NCBI GenBank assembly: GCA_965644295.1
Contig: CBFFRP010000380.1
Coordinates: 62,001 to 126,000, forward strand
Direction: 5' to 3'
DNA: 64,000 bases
Origin: Paraphysomonas bandaiensis
Lineage: Eukaryota > Chrysophyceae
The notes below the pieces were generated by a model. The model saw only the letters and a program-made list of their open reading frames with translations. It was not told where the DNA came from and ran no database searches. Within the stretch, counting starts at the first letter, position 1; every line of letters begins with the position of its first letter. This document shows positions 22,819-33,310 of the stretch, one piece after another. The position numbers and the translations under genes were made by a program.

Positions 22819-24390
22819 TGTATAAGTAACTGTTATATTGATATTTCTTTGCAAACAGTTCAAATATAGCCGTATGCACAATGGAGTTTGTTGAGATTGC
22901 TCATCACACTGTTTTCTAGTAGTTTGAGATCATATTGTTATGGGGGTTTTTTGCAACGACGTTTTTAAAATAAACTGTCATCGTATCTTGAAAGGACAAA
23001 ACTGAAGTTCTAGAGCTTATAGAGACAAGTTTTTGATCCGCCATAATCTTTGGATCTTCAACTTGGCTTGGTTTCACCATATGCATGATTGCTATTGCTA
23101 TATACGTACATATCTGTAGCCAATGTCTGTTAAACAGGCAAGGTCAAATACACTGGCCAATGTACTCATCTTGAAAATAATGCAACATCATTCAGGTGTA
23201 TGTCGAGGAGAGTGAATTCCGTCATGTCGCGTTAAACATCAGTTGAGATATTCCGATGAGTCCAGGAGTGCTTGTACAATGATTTGTCTGAGGATATCTT
23301 AGTCAGTGACAACTAAAGATTCTGAATCCACGTACATTATTTGTGAATAGGATTCGAATCAATTACTTACACATACTCGATTCAATAATCTTTATGGGTA
23401 GTGCTTGTGAGGTACACTTGTAGTGATGTCAGACAATACGAGTACTCGTCTAAAACTCTCATCAACATCCTCAATCTGGATGTATGGCATAACTTAATCG
23501 CATAATTGAAATATTATCGACTTAATGCCGAACACACAGAATATTGCCTATGTTATGTATAACCCATTGAAATATGATTATTGCAATGTAATATAGGAAA
23601 CCGTATATAAAGTGTTAGCCTTTCACACTAAAAATATTTCATATCTACCATTGAAAAGTTGTGTCATAAGGTAACAACACCACGATTAAAATGTGAATAG
23701 TTTGCTGAAACTAACCTTCTATTATTTAACATTCACCAATATCTCTTTAGAACTGAAATGGCAACTGTAAAGCTGTAAAGCTGTAAAGTAGTCTCAAGAT
23801 GATGTACAATAAGTACAATAAAGTGGTATTTAATGACTTATATCGGATCATTGAAAACCACATGGCATACGTTACTAATGTCCCGTCCAATAGAATACTA
23901 CACTACAATACGTATACTATAGCTAGCATGCATGCAAGCATTCTGTCGTCGACAATAACGTCTTTCAGAACCTAAAACTCTATGCTCTAAACGAATGAAA
24001 TTTTTTAATTCAGTTTTTTTAGGTCAACTGAGATATATGATCAGCTACATAGGAATTTGAGTTATCAACCTGCTACATCCATTTTGTTAGACACTGGATT
24101 CAGCTCAGAGCGTGATCGTCTTACAGATCATTTATATCAAACATTCACTGCATTGTACCCCATTAAAATTCGTATTCTACATCAGCAAGTGAAAGAGAAA
24201 CAAATATGCAATACATATTACGAAATCGGCTTATTACACACTGTTAGGTTTTCGCGCACGAACGCAACAAGCTAATTACTGTGAACAAACACTATGCGGT
24301 AACTATGTTGAGCATTCAATAGCAACCCAATTCAAAATCATTTCATACTGAAAAATGTCATTAACACTCAGTCGCACTGGAGTACACTCG
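22819..24390. other. Intergenic region, no gene seen
   Basis: About 1.6 kb upstream of centrin and downstream of VAMP7. It contains a short triplicated GTAAAGCTGTAAAGCTGTAAAG near 23768-23789. No protein-like frame or RNA gene was recognised. Confidence 0.55.
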
Positions 24391-25150
24391 TTACTTGTCA
24401 TTACCGCACTTAGAGTAGTCGATATCACAAGCCACTGCAGTAATGACCCATATGATCAGCAGTACTATAAAAGTGAAAAGGGCATATAGCTTCACTCTTT
24501 TCCAAAACATAGCATTCTTGAGCTTCTTGGATGATTTTTCAAATTTAAAGGCTTGGTTTTGCAGTTTATCTGTTTTATCGACCAGAAGTTCCAGCTTCTC
24601 TCCCCTCTCTAGAACCATCTCGATATTCTGCACCATAACATTCTTCACGTCATCCAATTTGTTATTCACTTGAGCAAAGGTATCTGCAGAAGGTCCATTG
24701 TAAAAGTCAATCTGTTTTTGAAGCGTTCTGCCAAAATCCTCGTTCATGGCGAAGGCAATGGCTGTGTGTACTCTCTCGCCGTAAGTCGCGCGAAACCGTT
24801 GCTTGATATCATCCAGAAAACCGAAAGGTATTCTACGCTTCGACATGTCATCACACATACATAAATATATAATTTTGTCCTCGACGATGTAGTGGAATAC
24901 ATGCTGGTCATAAACGTAAGACATTTTCCCATCTTGTTCAGGTATTTTCGCAAGGAGGACTCGAGTGATCGTCGGGAAATTACCACTGGTAAATGTATCT
25001 GTTTAATTAATTAGCTAAATACAATAATCCAAATATATACATACACTCAGCTAACACTGTTTTCCCGCGGGCCACTAAAGCGTAGAGCTACAGTATATGA
25101 TATATCGTTAGTTCACATCATAGGACACATCATATACTCACGATTGTCAT
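24391..25150 (-). CDS. VAMP7: VAMP7-type longin R-SNARE
   Basis: Three exons: 25142-25150 (only ATG ACA ATC), 25045-25087 and 24391-24998, with 54- and 46-nt introns that both carry a GCTAAT/ACTAAC branch-like site. They give 219 residues (220 in human). The longin domain reads MTILYALVARGKTVLAE, SGNFPTITRVLLAKIPE and VEDKIIYLCMCDD. The SNARE helix NIEMVLERGEKLELLVDKTD has the expected Arg at the zero layer. A transmembrane helix (YALFTFIVLLIIWVITAV) precedes a short luminal tail with two Cys. VAMP7 drives fusion of late endosomes or lysosomes and secretory vesicles; the longin domain regulates it. The tiny first exon is missed unless splicing is considered. Confidence 0.92.
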
Positions 25151-25662
25151 CGTCAATGTAAGATATTAATCAAATAAATGGCGAAGAGGAACTCTAGCTT
25201 TATAAAGCACTAATAAGTTCTCAATGTATTGATGTCGACTGTCGACACTCAGATTTATATGGAGTCATATATATGCATATATAAAATACATTCTGTAGCA
25301 TAAAAGATCATCGATATCCCCAATATGGGATATGTCTTATCAGATAATAGTACAACAAAAAATCACTGGTTCAAAGGAACCTCAGTTTTTATGGTAGTGG
25401 ACACACTTATCAGGATTTTGCTACAAAAGATATATGGTATTTCTATTCTAAAACATAGAAAACCTTCAATATTTCTTTTCTATAAATCAAAAAACAGTAA
25501 TTTTCTCAATGAATTGACAATTTTTGGTCAAGTAATATTGAGAGGAAGCCAGAACCACCAGAGTTATCAGTGGAGGACACACACACCTTTCTTGAGATTC
25601 AGTGAAGCGTACCTTTCATATCTCCTTAAAGAATCTATTCACATAGAGATAACATATAAGAG
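25151..25662. promoter_or_regulatory. Divergent intergenic promoter region
   Basis: Lies between the 5' ends of VAMP7 and the nucleoside transporter. A frame at 25325-25690 (+) is open, but it overlaps the transporter start, shows no family similarity and is probably chance. Several TATATA tracts occur near 25257-25290. Confidence 0.45.
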
Positions 25663-27169
25663 ATGTCCCATCCACAAGATGTTCCGTTAACTGGTCATAA
25701 TACTGCTTATGCTATTTGTTTTTGGCAAGGTTTGGGGAATCTTTTTCCTTGGAATGCATTCATTACAGCTGCACATTATTTTGCTATGCGTTTCTGTGGT
25801 ACAGCATTTGAAAGTAATTTTGAGAATTATTTTTCTGTTGCATTTATGTTGTCGCAAACAACTGGATTGGCTCTCGCAATTAGGTATCAAGACCATATGC
25901 CTTTAACTCAGAGGGTTCTTGGTCCACTTCTCATAACTGCGGCTGTCTTTGTGATGACAACTATTCTAGTTACGATTGATGTTAACAAAAATCTTTTGTT
26001 TATTATTACTCTTTTGTCGTGTATGGTTGTTGGTTTGTCGAATGCTTTGCTTAGTGGTGGATTGTTCGGTCTATGTGGTAGTTTTCCCCCTCAATACACT
26101 GGAGCTCTTATGGGTGGCCAAGGATTGGCTGGTCTTGCGGTTTCTGTGGCAAGTATCGTTACAACATGGGCAGGAAATCCCGTAGATATATGTACCGATG
26201 ATGATGTGGACGATGATGATGGCAGCTGTGAAGAAGGGACGGATTACAGTGCACTGGCGTACTTTTGTGTAACATGCGTTGTGATGGGCACTTGCGTCTT
26301 TTCATTCCTCGCGCTGATGTCTCTTCCATTCACAAAGTAAGTAATTCTTGAAATTGAACATATATATTGTGGAATATATATAGTGGCCTATATTTATACC
26401 AGATTTGCAGTCGAAGCGAAAAACTGAACCTATATATTTTAGGTATTTCCAGGAAAAGTCTCTCGCAGACCACGCTCGAGGCCCTTCAGTCGATGATGAT
26501 GTAACGAAGGCTCTCATTCAGCGCTTGACAAATAACTCTATGGACGAAGAGACAGAAAACCTGGTTGACACTAAGGGCACAGCTCCTCCGGTAGATGTAC
26601 AGCCAGCCGCCATATCTCCCGCCAAAGTAATGAAAGTTTTCAAGCAAGTTAAGCCTGCTGCTCTTGGAGCTTATATGTCCTATCTCGTCACCCTCTCTCT
26701 GTTCCCGTCTATTACTGTGCTCATTGAATCTCAAAAGCAATGTGACAGCAATGCCTCTAGGTTTAACAACGATCTTTTTATTCCCTTCTTCTTCTTGATG
26801 TTTAACTTATTTGACTTCTTCGGGAGGGTGTTTGCCGGGATACATCACCTAGGAATTACCAAAGAGAATGTTCTTTTGCCAATCTGCCTTAGGGTCGTTT
26901 TTGTGCCCCTCTTTCTCCTATGTAATGTATCTGGCAGTCAGTTGCCTGTGGTGTTTAAGTCAGATGCTTGGCCTATTCTCTTTATGATTGTATTTGCTTT
27001 TACCAATGGACACTTTTCAACGATGGCAATGATGTTTGGACCGTCTATGGTATCTGCAAGAAATTCTGGATTGGCGGGAACGATCATGATATTCTTTTTG
27101 ACATTTGGCCTTCTATCGGGCGCGGCTATGTCTTTCGTTCTATTATATATTAGCCAAGGAAGTATTTAA
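25663..27169 (+). CDS. Equilibrative nucleoside transporter (SLC29 family)
   Basis: Exons 25663-26336 and 26443-27169, with a 106-nt intron, give 466 residues. About eleven hydrophobic helices are visible, six before and five after a hydrophilic loop of roughly 110 residues (about 180-290), as in the ENT family. The N-terminal signature ICFWQGLGNLFPWNAFITA is diagnostic (G-x-G-x-L-x-P-W-N in helix 1). Helix 5 has GLFGLCGSFPPQYTGALMGG, matching the conserved FPxxYTxAxMxGQG pattern. The C terminus holds FNLFDFFGRVFAG, another ENT landmark (D-x-x-G-R in helix 8). These carriers move nucleosides and nucleobases down gradients or with protons across the plasma or organelle membrane. The loop is acidic with a DDDVDDDDGSCEE run on one side. 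Substrate specificity is not visible. Confidence 0.93.
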
Positions 27170-28650
27170 AAGTACACTGTTGTCTATAAGTTGTTTTAGC
27201 GCTCAATACCTGTGAACTGGCTTATAGAAATCTATCACAGTTTTTAGCCTCATTAAGGTTGTTGTCACATTTGACTCTAACTTAAGTATTATATTTAAAA
27301 CATCGCAACACACCACTGTGTTGCCTCTCTACCTGCCTTCGGAGGTGGTTGTGAGCTGCAAAACTGCCGTAGGGTTTGAATGTATTATGATTTCTATGAG
27401 CGGACATGCATATCTTATCTAAATTTTAGTCATTGTCAGGATGTGCACTTTATTTTACAATGTTTGTGTCATTGTTTATCGAATGTTCTATGTGTGTCTG
27501 CTGATGTACAATACATTTGCTCCATAAGGCATAGTACTCAAAAGTAACAGTGAATGTCATTATAAGCAATAGGCGTTTAAAAGTCAAGACTAGCAAAACA
27601 ATTTGACTAACTAGTGATTAACCCTAATATCCTACTATTTAGAGTTACGAATGCTGTTTGTGCGGCACCGCACGCATTAAGGTCTAGGAGCAACCACTTT
27701 CGCTCTATACGCTCTAGGAATCCACGATTAACCAAATGTATTAAACGCTTAAAAGGACATCATATTATCACCTAACTTGCTAAATAAGTAATACTTAGTT
27801 CCTTGATCTCGTCACCCAGCAGCACACTATAATAGAAGTGCACTTAGTAATATATATTCAATACCACACAAGACACCATAGTTTTGTGAATGTAATATAA
27901 TAATGAATTTCTAATTTCTACGCCACTGTCAAGAAAATATATCATGGATTGGGGCCAAATAGTATATAATATATAATATGCAGAGCTGCGTAGCAAGTAT
28001 TTGGTTTTTGATTAATTGCAAATTATTCAAATTCCAATAATTGAAACTTGGTCACAACATAGTAACTGCAATTACAATTGATCAAAAGCATCTTTAAATA
28101 ATTATCAATTATTCTAATTAATTGGAATAGTAATTACTACCACCAAATTGAATGTGTATATTAGTTACTGCGCAACATAATCATAAGCATACAAACTACA
28201 CTTAGCCCTGGTTGTATTATTGCAATCGCAATGAGATATTTATAATTCGGTCGGTAACAAACATAGAGCAATACTGTTCAGTACCTGCCGCAGTATGATA
28301 TACTACGGCACACGAGAAATACTCGCAAAAAACGTGGGAAAAAAAAAGAAATGAAAAGTGTTTACTTATATAGCAATACTATTTTGGGAAACTATTTCTA
28401 ATTTCAACGATTGTTAGCTGTCAGGAATATGACGAGCTACTTGCTACCTCTCTGTTTTCTCACTTCGTTACTTGCACATAGTTCCAGCATTAAATTTGGC
28501 ATCGGTAGTGGGGCTGTCTACACCATGATATCGGAGTGTTTGCTTTCAAAGAAACGAAAAAAACTACGGGTGGACTTTTATCAATTGATAATGTGCTGAC
28601 TGTTGTTAGTTAAGTTGAAGAAAACAAGCGATAAGCCTAGAAAATAATAT
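27170..28650. other. Intergenic region with a degenerate dispersed-repeat copy
   Basis: No gene was seen. At about 27540-27760 a reverse-oriented, degraded copy of the window's dispersed repeat is visible: ATAAGCAATAGGCGTTTAAA, ATATCCTACTATTTAG and a stretch related to the GCTTGCGGTGACGCACAAG core. AT-rich palindromic words related to AATTGCAATT occur near 28000-28130. Confidence 0.5.
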
Positions 28651-29524
28651 CTACTCCTTCTGGCTTGCTCTGCGGGATGACCTGCGCTTGGAGAGCTCAG
28701 ATCGGCGAGCTTCCTTCTGCTCAGCAAGACGCTTCTGCACAAGGGCGGTGTATGCAGCCTTCTCAAGCTTAGAGTTCTCGAGGGCAGCCTTCTTCTTGGC
28801 AATACGCTGTCTCTTGCGAGCAAGGGTAACTGGGGTGACGAGACGCTGGATCTTGGCACGCTTGGTAACGGTCTTGCCGTTCTTCTCGAAGGTGCGGGCA
28901 ATCATGAACTTTCTAATATCATCAGTCTTCTCCAAATTGAACAGAGCACGGATTTTGGAAGCACGCTTAGGACCAAGGCGGCGAGGAACGCTAACATCAG
29001 TCACATCAGGGATCTCAGCGTCACCCTTCTTGATAACAACAAGGTTGAGAACAGAGATATCAGAGCCGACGATGCATCCACGAACAGACTTGCGCTTGCG
29101 TTCACCAGCACGGCGGGAACGGTAGCAAGAAAGGCCGTCACGGAGAAGAAGACGCACACGAGTGTTTGTGAGAACTCCTTGCTTCATGGGGAATCCCTGT
29201 TTGTCGTTTCCACCACTGATACGGAATACCTATAAAAGATAAATAACTAAAACATAGAAAATATATTATACACATACATATCCGGCGAACTCGTCTCCAA
29301 GATCATCACCAGAAACTTCCTGAGAGATGCGCTTGTCATAAACACATCGACTATAAAATATAATTAGAATTTTAGATCATATTACTTCGTATAACTTACA
29401 GTCTCTTCTCGTCATCAATTTCAATAAATTTCTGGCCCCCTGTGGCCGGATATGCAATGTTGAGCTGTAATAATCCCAAAATAAAATCAATCTTATAACA
29501 AAATACATCAAATATTACCTTCAT
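28651..29524 (-). CDS. RPS6: 40S ribosomal protein eS6
   Basis: Four exons (29519-29524, 29400-29464, 29278-29350, 28651-29229) with introns of 54, 49 and 48 nt give 240 residues. The first coding exon is only ATG AAG. The joined N terminus reads [20 protein letters not shown], then [45 protein letters not shown] and [11 protein letters not shown], all hallmarks of eS6. The C terminus has [13 protein letters not shown], equivalent to the Ser cluster phosphorylated by S6 kinase in animals, plants and fungi. eS6 is part of the small ribosomal subunit and an end-point of TOR signalling. It is highly conserved, so the exon joins are secure, and it helps calibrate intron rules for the rest of the window. 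Confidence 0.96.
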
Positions 29525-31105
29525 GCTTATATCTCTTCTCTAAAATGCACCAGTCAAGCACCTTAGTATTATAATAGAGATGGGACCTCTAATCCAAGTA
29601 TATAAGATGAGTGGGGTTGGTTATTTTATTCCCAATACTAACACCACAAAGGGAAGTGTGATCTTTAATGGTCGGAACTGAAAATATTTTCATTACATTG
29701 AAATAAGATATTGTACATAGAATTGTATGGTATAAGAAATGGGAGTGTAAAACTAAAGGTTTTGGTGTAAAAATGTGTATTTTAATGTCATTGGAAACTG
29801 AAATGTCGCTTTTTTTTACAGAATGCTGATATTCTTCCATCCATAATCTTCTGTACACAAAGCAGCAGTTAGAACCCCTCGCAGCATGACTATTGCAAGA
29901 GAAATAGAACCAATAGTGTGATAATCAGAGTTATTGCACTCTTTGAATAAGTACATCAATTCCTTGGACTTGATCTACTTCATTATGCGTGGACGTGGCT
30001 GGGTACTCCTTACGATGCTGCTAAGTGGATCTTGTTGGAGGTTATTGACCACATTAAACTATGAATCTTAGCTGTGATAGAAAGGTGATCACTTTGTTTT
30101 CCATCATATACATGGTTTAACAGCTGATAGGTGGCACAGTATCCACATGGGCTTGGGTTGTTCTTCGTAACAAACCTACATACACATTAACTCACTTCAA
30201 AGCGTACTATCCTGCGATGAAAACCCCACACGTAACTCTACTCACCTACAGAAATGAGCTGAAAATCACCACAACAGAAATCCCTGCCTGTGTTACGATC
30301 TCACAAATAACTCTCCCACTCTTCGACAAACACAAAAAAATAGGCCCGTTGTCATTTTGTGCTACTCTGGAATAGTCATCCTGCTCATACATTCCCTTAT
30401 ACTTTAATGATAAGGTGTCTTAGTCAATTGTGAATAGACAGTAATATTGGTAGTGATTATGGATGACGGTCCCTGGGAATCATAGGTAGCAATTATAAAT
30501 TATTGGTTTAATTTTGTGTACTTGAGTTGTAAGCGTATTTTGCGAGTAGCAGGAGGCACAATAGACAATAGAGTATCCATTCAAGAACATAGTCCATTTA
30601 GATCAGATTAGGATCGTGAGTGAAGTCTATGGACTCGATGTGCTACGACATACGACAAGAGATCCTTGCATCAACGATAATTTCCGTTAGAATAAAACTC
30701 TTCTCAGCGCTGCTTGTATATTGATACATGATATTGTACAACTATAAATATACTATAATTGTTATACGTGACCTTCTAGCATTGATAGTTATAATTTAGC
30801 AATAACTCATACTTCTATAGGAACTAACTGCTAGCTGTGTATATCAGACTACCAGATTACGAATACTTTCGCATTTTTACAATTAAGTACATCCTTCACA
30901 TTTCTTTGGTAAGATGCTATTAATAACTACGTTTGCTATACATTTAACAGACAACTGTAATAACTGAGAACCAACAAAAAATAAAGAAAAATAATTCATA
31001 TCGCCCTCTTAAGTATTGACTACAGCCAGCTAATGCAGTAGTACTAGCAAGTATTCAACACCGCACATATTGTAATGTTTCTCTATCCGAGCAACTGCTT
31101 TACCG
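29525..31105. other. Intergenic region, no gene seen
   Basis: About 1.6 kb between the eS6 5' end and the 3' end of the methyltransferase-like gene. Open frames are short and low-complexity. The first few hundred bases upstream of 29524 presumably contain the eS6 promoter. Confidence 0.5.
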
Positions 31106-32167
31106 TTATTTTTTGTTAGGAGCTGAACGACATGCCTTATGATTGAACGGAGCCTTATAAGCCACAGCCATGATCACAACAGCTCCGTCAGATATTTCCT
31201 GCATACTGCGTCCATATCCCCACATAAGTTCCTCTTGAGTGAAGTCCGAAGTACGCATACCCAACGACCGAGCCGCGTCGATTATAAAATCTCCCCCTCC
31301 ACCCATATGGCTCTTGGGAACGCAAAATCCAACATCCATCATCATCTGTCGGACCTTGAATTTTGTGTAGCGGTGATAATCGGAAGGCACACCATGCAAC
31401 TGCGAACTCTGAGGTACTGTAAAAAAGAGAGTTCCACCAGCGTTCATTGAGTCATATAGAACTTGCATCGCACGGTCTGGATAAAGAAGGTGCTCGAAAA
31501 CCATAGTAGCAATAATAGTATCAAATTTGACTCCTGCTTCAGCAAGATTGTAAATGTCTCCATATATAGTTTTCCCTTCCACAGTTGTCTTGCCTTCACG
31601 ATACTGAATACTATACTTGTTTTTGCACACAGGGACACGGTTCATGTACCCAATATCCCATTCCAAGCATGTAGGACCCTTCAGTTTATCTACATGCGCT
31701 CGTAGAAACATATCTATATAATAGCGTTCAAAAATGGCGCTACTGTAAGCGTATTTGGTGTAACGTGGATCCTTTTTCATTGGTCTGACGAACCACATTT
31801 TCAGTCCTCCATATGCACGAGACCCATGAAAGGGAAGTAATTGTCTTTTGGCTAGAACTCGGAGTAAGAATATGAACCCCTCTTGCACTATACTTTTAGA
31901 GTTGGCATAAGTGTTATTGAGATAGCGGTCTTCCTGTTTAGCCCACTCTAATGCCTTTATAAACTCTTCTGTCTGTAACTCATTACGGAGTAAATCTTTA
32001 GCATGTGGTGTCATAGAAAATACAAGATCATCGAATAAACATTTATTGTTACCACTGGAGAGACTTACTGATGTGTCGATCTCTTCACTGGTAATTAAAT
32101 TGAATGACAACACCATCAGGAGCAGCAGACACATAATATAATGAGGAATCATGATAGTTATATGCAT
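31106..32167 (-). CDS. Secretory-pathway protein with class I methyltransferase-like domain
   Basis: A single exon of 353 residues. A hydrophobic N-terminal segment (PHYIMCLLLLMVLSFNL) looks like a signal peptide or membrane anchor; Met at residue 1, 6 or 12 could start it. Residues about 165-290 resemble an S-adenosylmethionine methyltransferase of the Methyltransf_11 group: FDTIIATMVFEHLLYPDRAM (post-II region with the conserved FEH), AGGTLFFTVPQ, and PSDYHRYTKFKVRQMMMDVGF, which is typical of SAM-dependent enzymes with a YHRYT box. The Gly-rich motif I is poorly kept (CLEWDIGYMN instead of D-x-G-x-G), so cofactor binding is uncertain. Cysteines and an N-glycosylation sequon (NNT) fit a luminal protein. 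The substrate is unknown; a glycan-modifying enzyme is a possibility, not shown. Confidence 0.65.
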   Translation of the reverse strand: MHITIMIPHYIMCLLLLMVLSFNLITSEEIDTSVSLSSGNNKCLFDDLVFSMTPHAKDLLRNELQTEEFIKALEWAKQEDRYLNNTYANSKSIVQEGFIFLLRVLAKRQLLPFHGSRAYGGLKMWFVRPMKKDPRYTKYAYSSAIFERYYIDMFLRAHVDKLKGPTCLEWDIGYMNRVPVCKNKYSIQYREGKTTVEGKTIYGDIYNLAEAGVKFDTIIATMVFEHLLYPDRAMQVLYDSMNAGGTLFFTVPQSSQLHGVPSDYHRYTKFKVRQMMMDVGFCVPKSHMGGGGDFIIDAARSLGMRTSDFTQEELMWGYGRSMQEISDGAVVIMAVAYKAPFNHKACRSAPNKK

Positions 32168-32325
32168 ATACTTTAACCTACACGAAATAAGGGTAGGTTA
32201 GTATGAGGAGATATGCAGCTATGAATGTGATAATTAAACAGTATTGAGCCCGTATCGCTCTGTCATGTATCTATAATGATCGTTGTATTATATAATCAAT
32301 ATTTTCACTACCTGATATCACAACA

Positions 32326-32396
32326 GCGCCGTTGGTGTAGTGGTAACATGAAACCCTTCCAAGGTTTAGCTTCGGGTTCGATTCCCGAACGGCGCA
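32326..32396 (+). tRNA. tRNA-Gly (anticodon UCC)
   Basis: A 71-nt cloverleaf. Acceptor GCGCCGT pairs with ACGGCGC, followed by discriminator A. D-arm GTGTAGTGGTAACA, anticodon stem AAACC/GGTTT with loop CTTCCAA (anticodon TCC at 32358-32360), and T-arm CGGGTTCGATTCCCG. No intron, and CCA is not encoded. A T-run (CTTTTTAG) at 32401-32408 would end Pol III transcription. Confidence 0.97.
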
Positions 32397-32672
32397 CTTC
32401 CTTTTTAGCATTTATAAAGCAGATTTTTTTTCATTTTCGGAATTTATAGCTAGATACCCTGATTTTGGTTACTCACATATGAAATCCCGGATTTTGTCGA
32501 ATCCCTTGTGGCACAAATATGTAACAGAAAATGACCTCACGCACTGTACAAGTCCAAGAAGGTAGAGTATAGCTATGATTTTGGAAAAAACTACGAAAAC
32601 ACAGCTCAAAATGATGCAAAACTGGTGTTTTTTTAAAAGTAGCCAAACATTGCAATAGGAAAAAAAAGGATG
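32397..32672. other. Spacer between tRNA genes
   Basis: AT-rich spacer. The T-run next to each tRNA gene is the likely Pol III terminator. No gene was seen. Confidence 0.6.
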
Positions 32673-32743
32673 TGCGCCGTTCGGGAATCGAACCCGAAGC
32701 TAAACCTTGGAAGGGTTTCATGTTACCACTACACCAACGGCGC
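32673..32743 (-). tRNA. tRNA-Gly (anticodon UCC), second copy
   Basis: Identical over 71 nt to the copy at 32326-32396 but on the opposite strand. Its 3' flank (minus strand) carries CCTTTTTTTCC about 4 bases beyond the gene, a strong Pol III terminator. Confidence 0.97.
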
Positions 32744-32829
32744 AGTTGATGTATGCGATTGAAACAATTTATGTAATATTAATCTTATTCTATATGAAAG
32801 GGTTAAATGTTAAATACACAAAAATTGTA

Positions 32830-32900
32830 TGCGCCGTTCGGGAATCGAACCCGAAGCTAAACCTTGGAAGGGTTTCATGTTACCACTACACCAACGGCGC
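32830..32900 (-). tRNA. tRNA-Gly (anticodon UCC), third copy
   Basis: Also identical over 71 nt, 86 bases from the second copy and in the same direction. Its 3' flank on the minus strand has ACAATTTTTGTG, a T5 terminator. Flanks differ between copies beyond the gene ends, so only the mature tRNA sequence is shared. Confidence 0.97.
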
Positions 32901-33310
32901 ACTTGTACATTAAAATCATAAAAAATATAGAAATATAAATGCTTCTTTCTTTAGTTATTGTGTATCTATTGTAAACCATATATACGAAGCATCTATATCG
33001 CACTCTGTATTTGTTCTGTTAATATGATACAGTGACCACAAGGGATACATACACAAAGACACTGAGTTCACGTTACTATACTATTCCACACATATCAAGA
33101 AATAGTGATAGTAATAAATCATTCCATACTTGTAAGTATTATATGAATGAAGTAGTATACGGATGTATAGTGTATAACAACAAACAGCAAGTGTGTGATA
33201 ATCTATAGTACGATCATCGTATAGTGTAGTGGGCTAGTTAAATACACTCCACTGTTAAAGAATTTGAATGCTTACTATTAATATTATTTTTTGTGACTGG
33301 TTATAGTCCT
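32901..33310. promoter_or_regulatory. Upstream region of the kinase gene
   Basis: About 400 AT-rich bases between the last tRNA and the kinase ATG. No gene was seen; it presumably holds the kinase promoter. Confidence 0.4.

Noticed and set aside
25325-25690. A 121-codon frame just upstream of the nucleoside transporter
   Set aside because: Overlaps the transporter start in another frame, AT-driven composition, no family signal.
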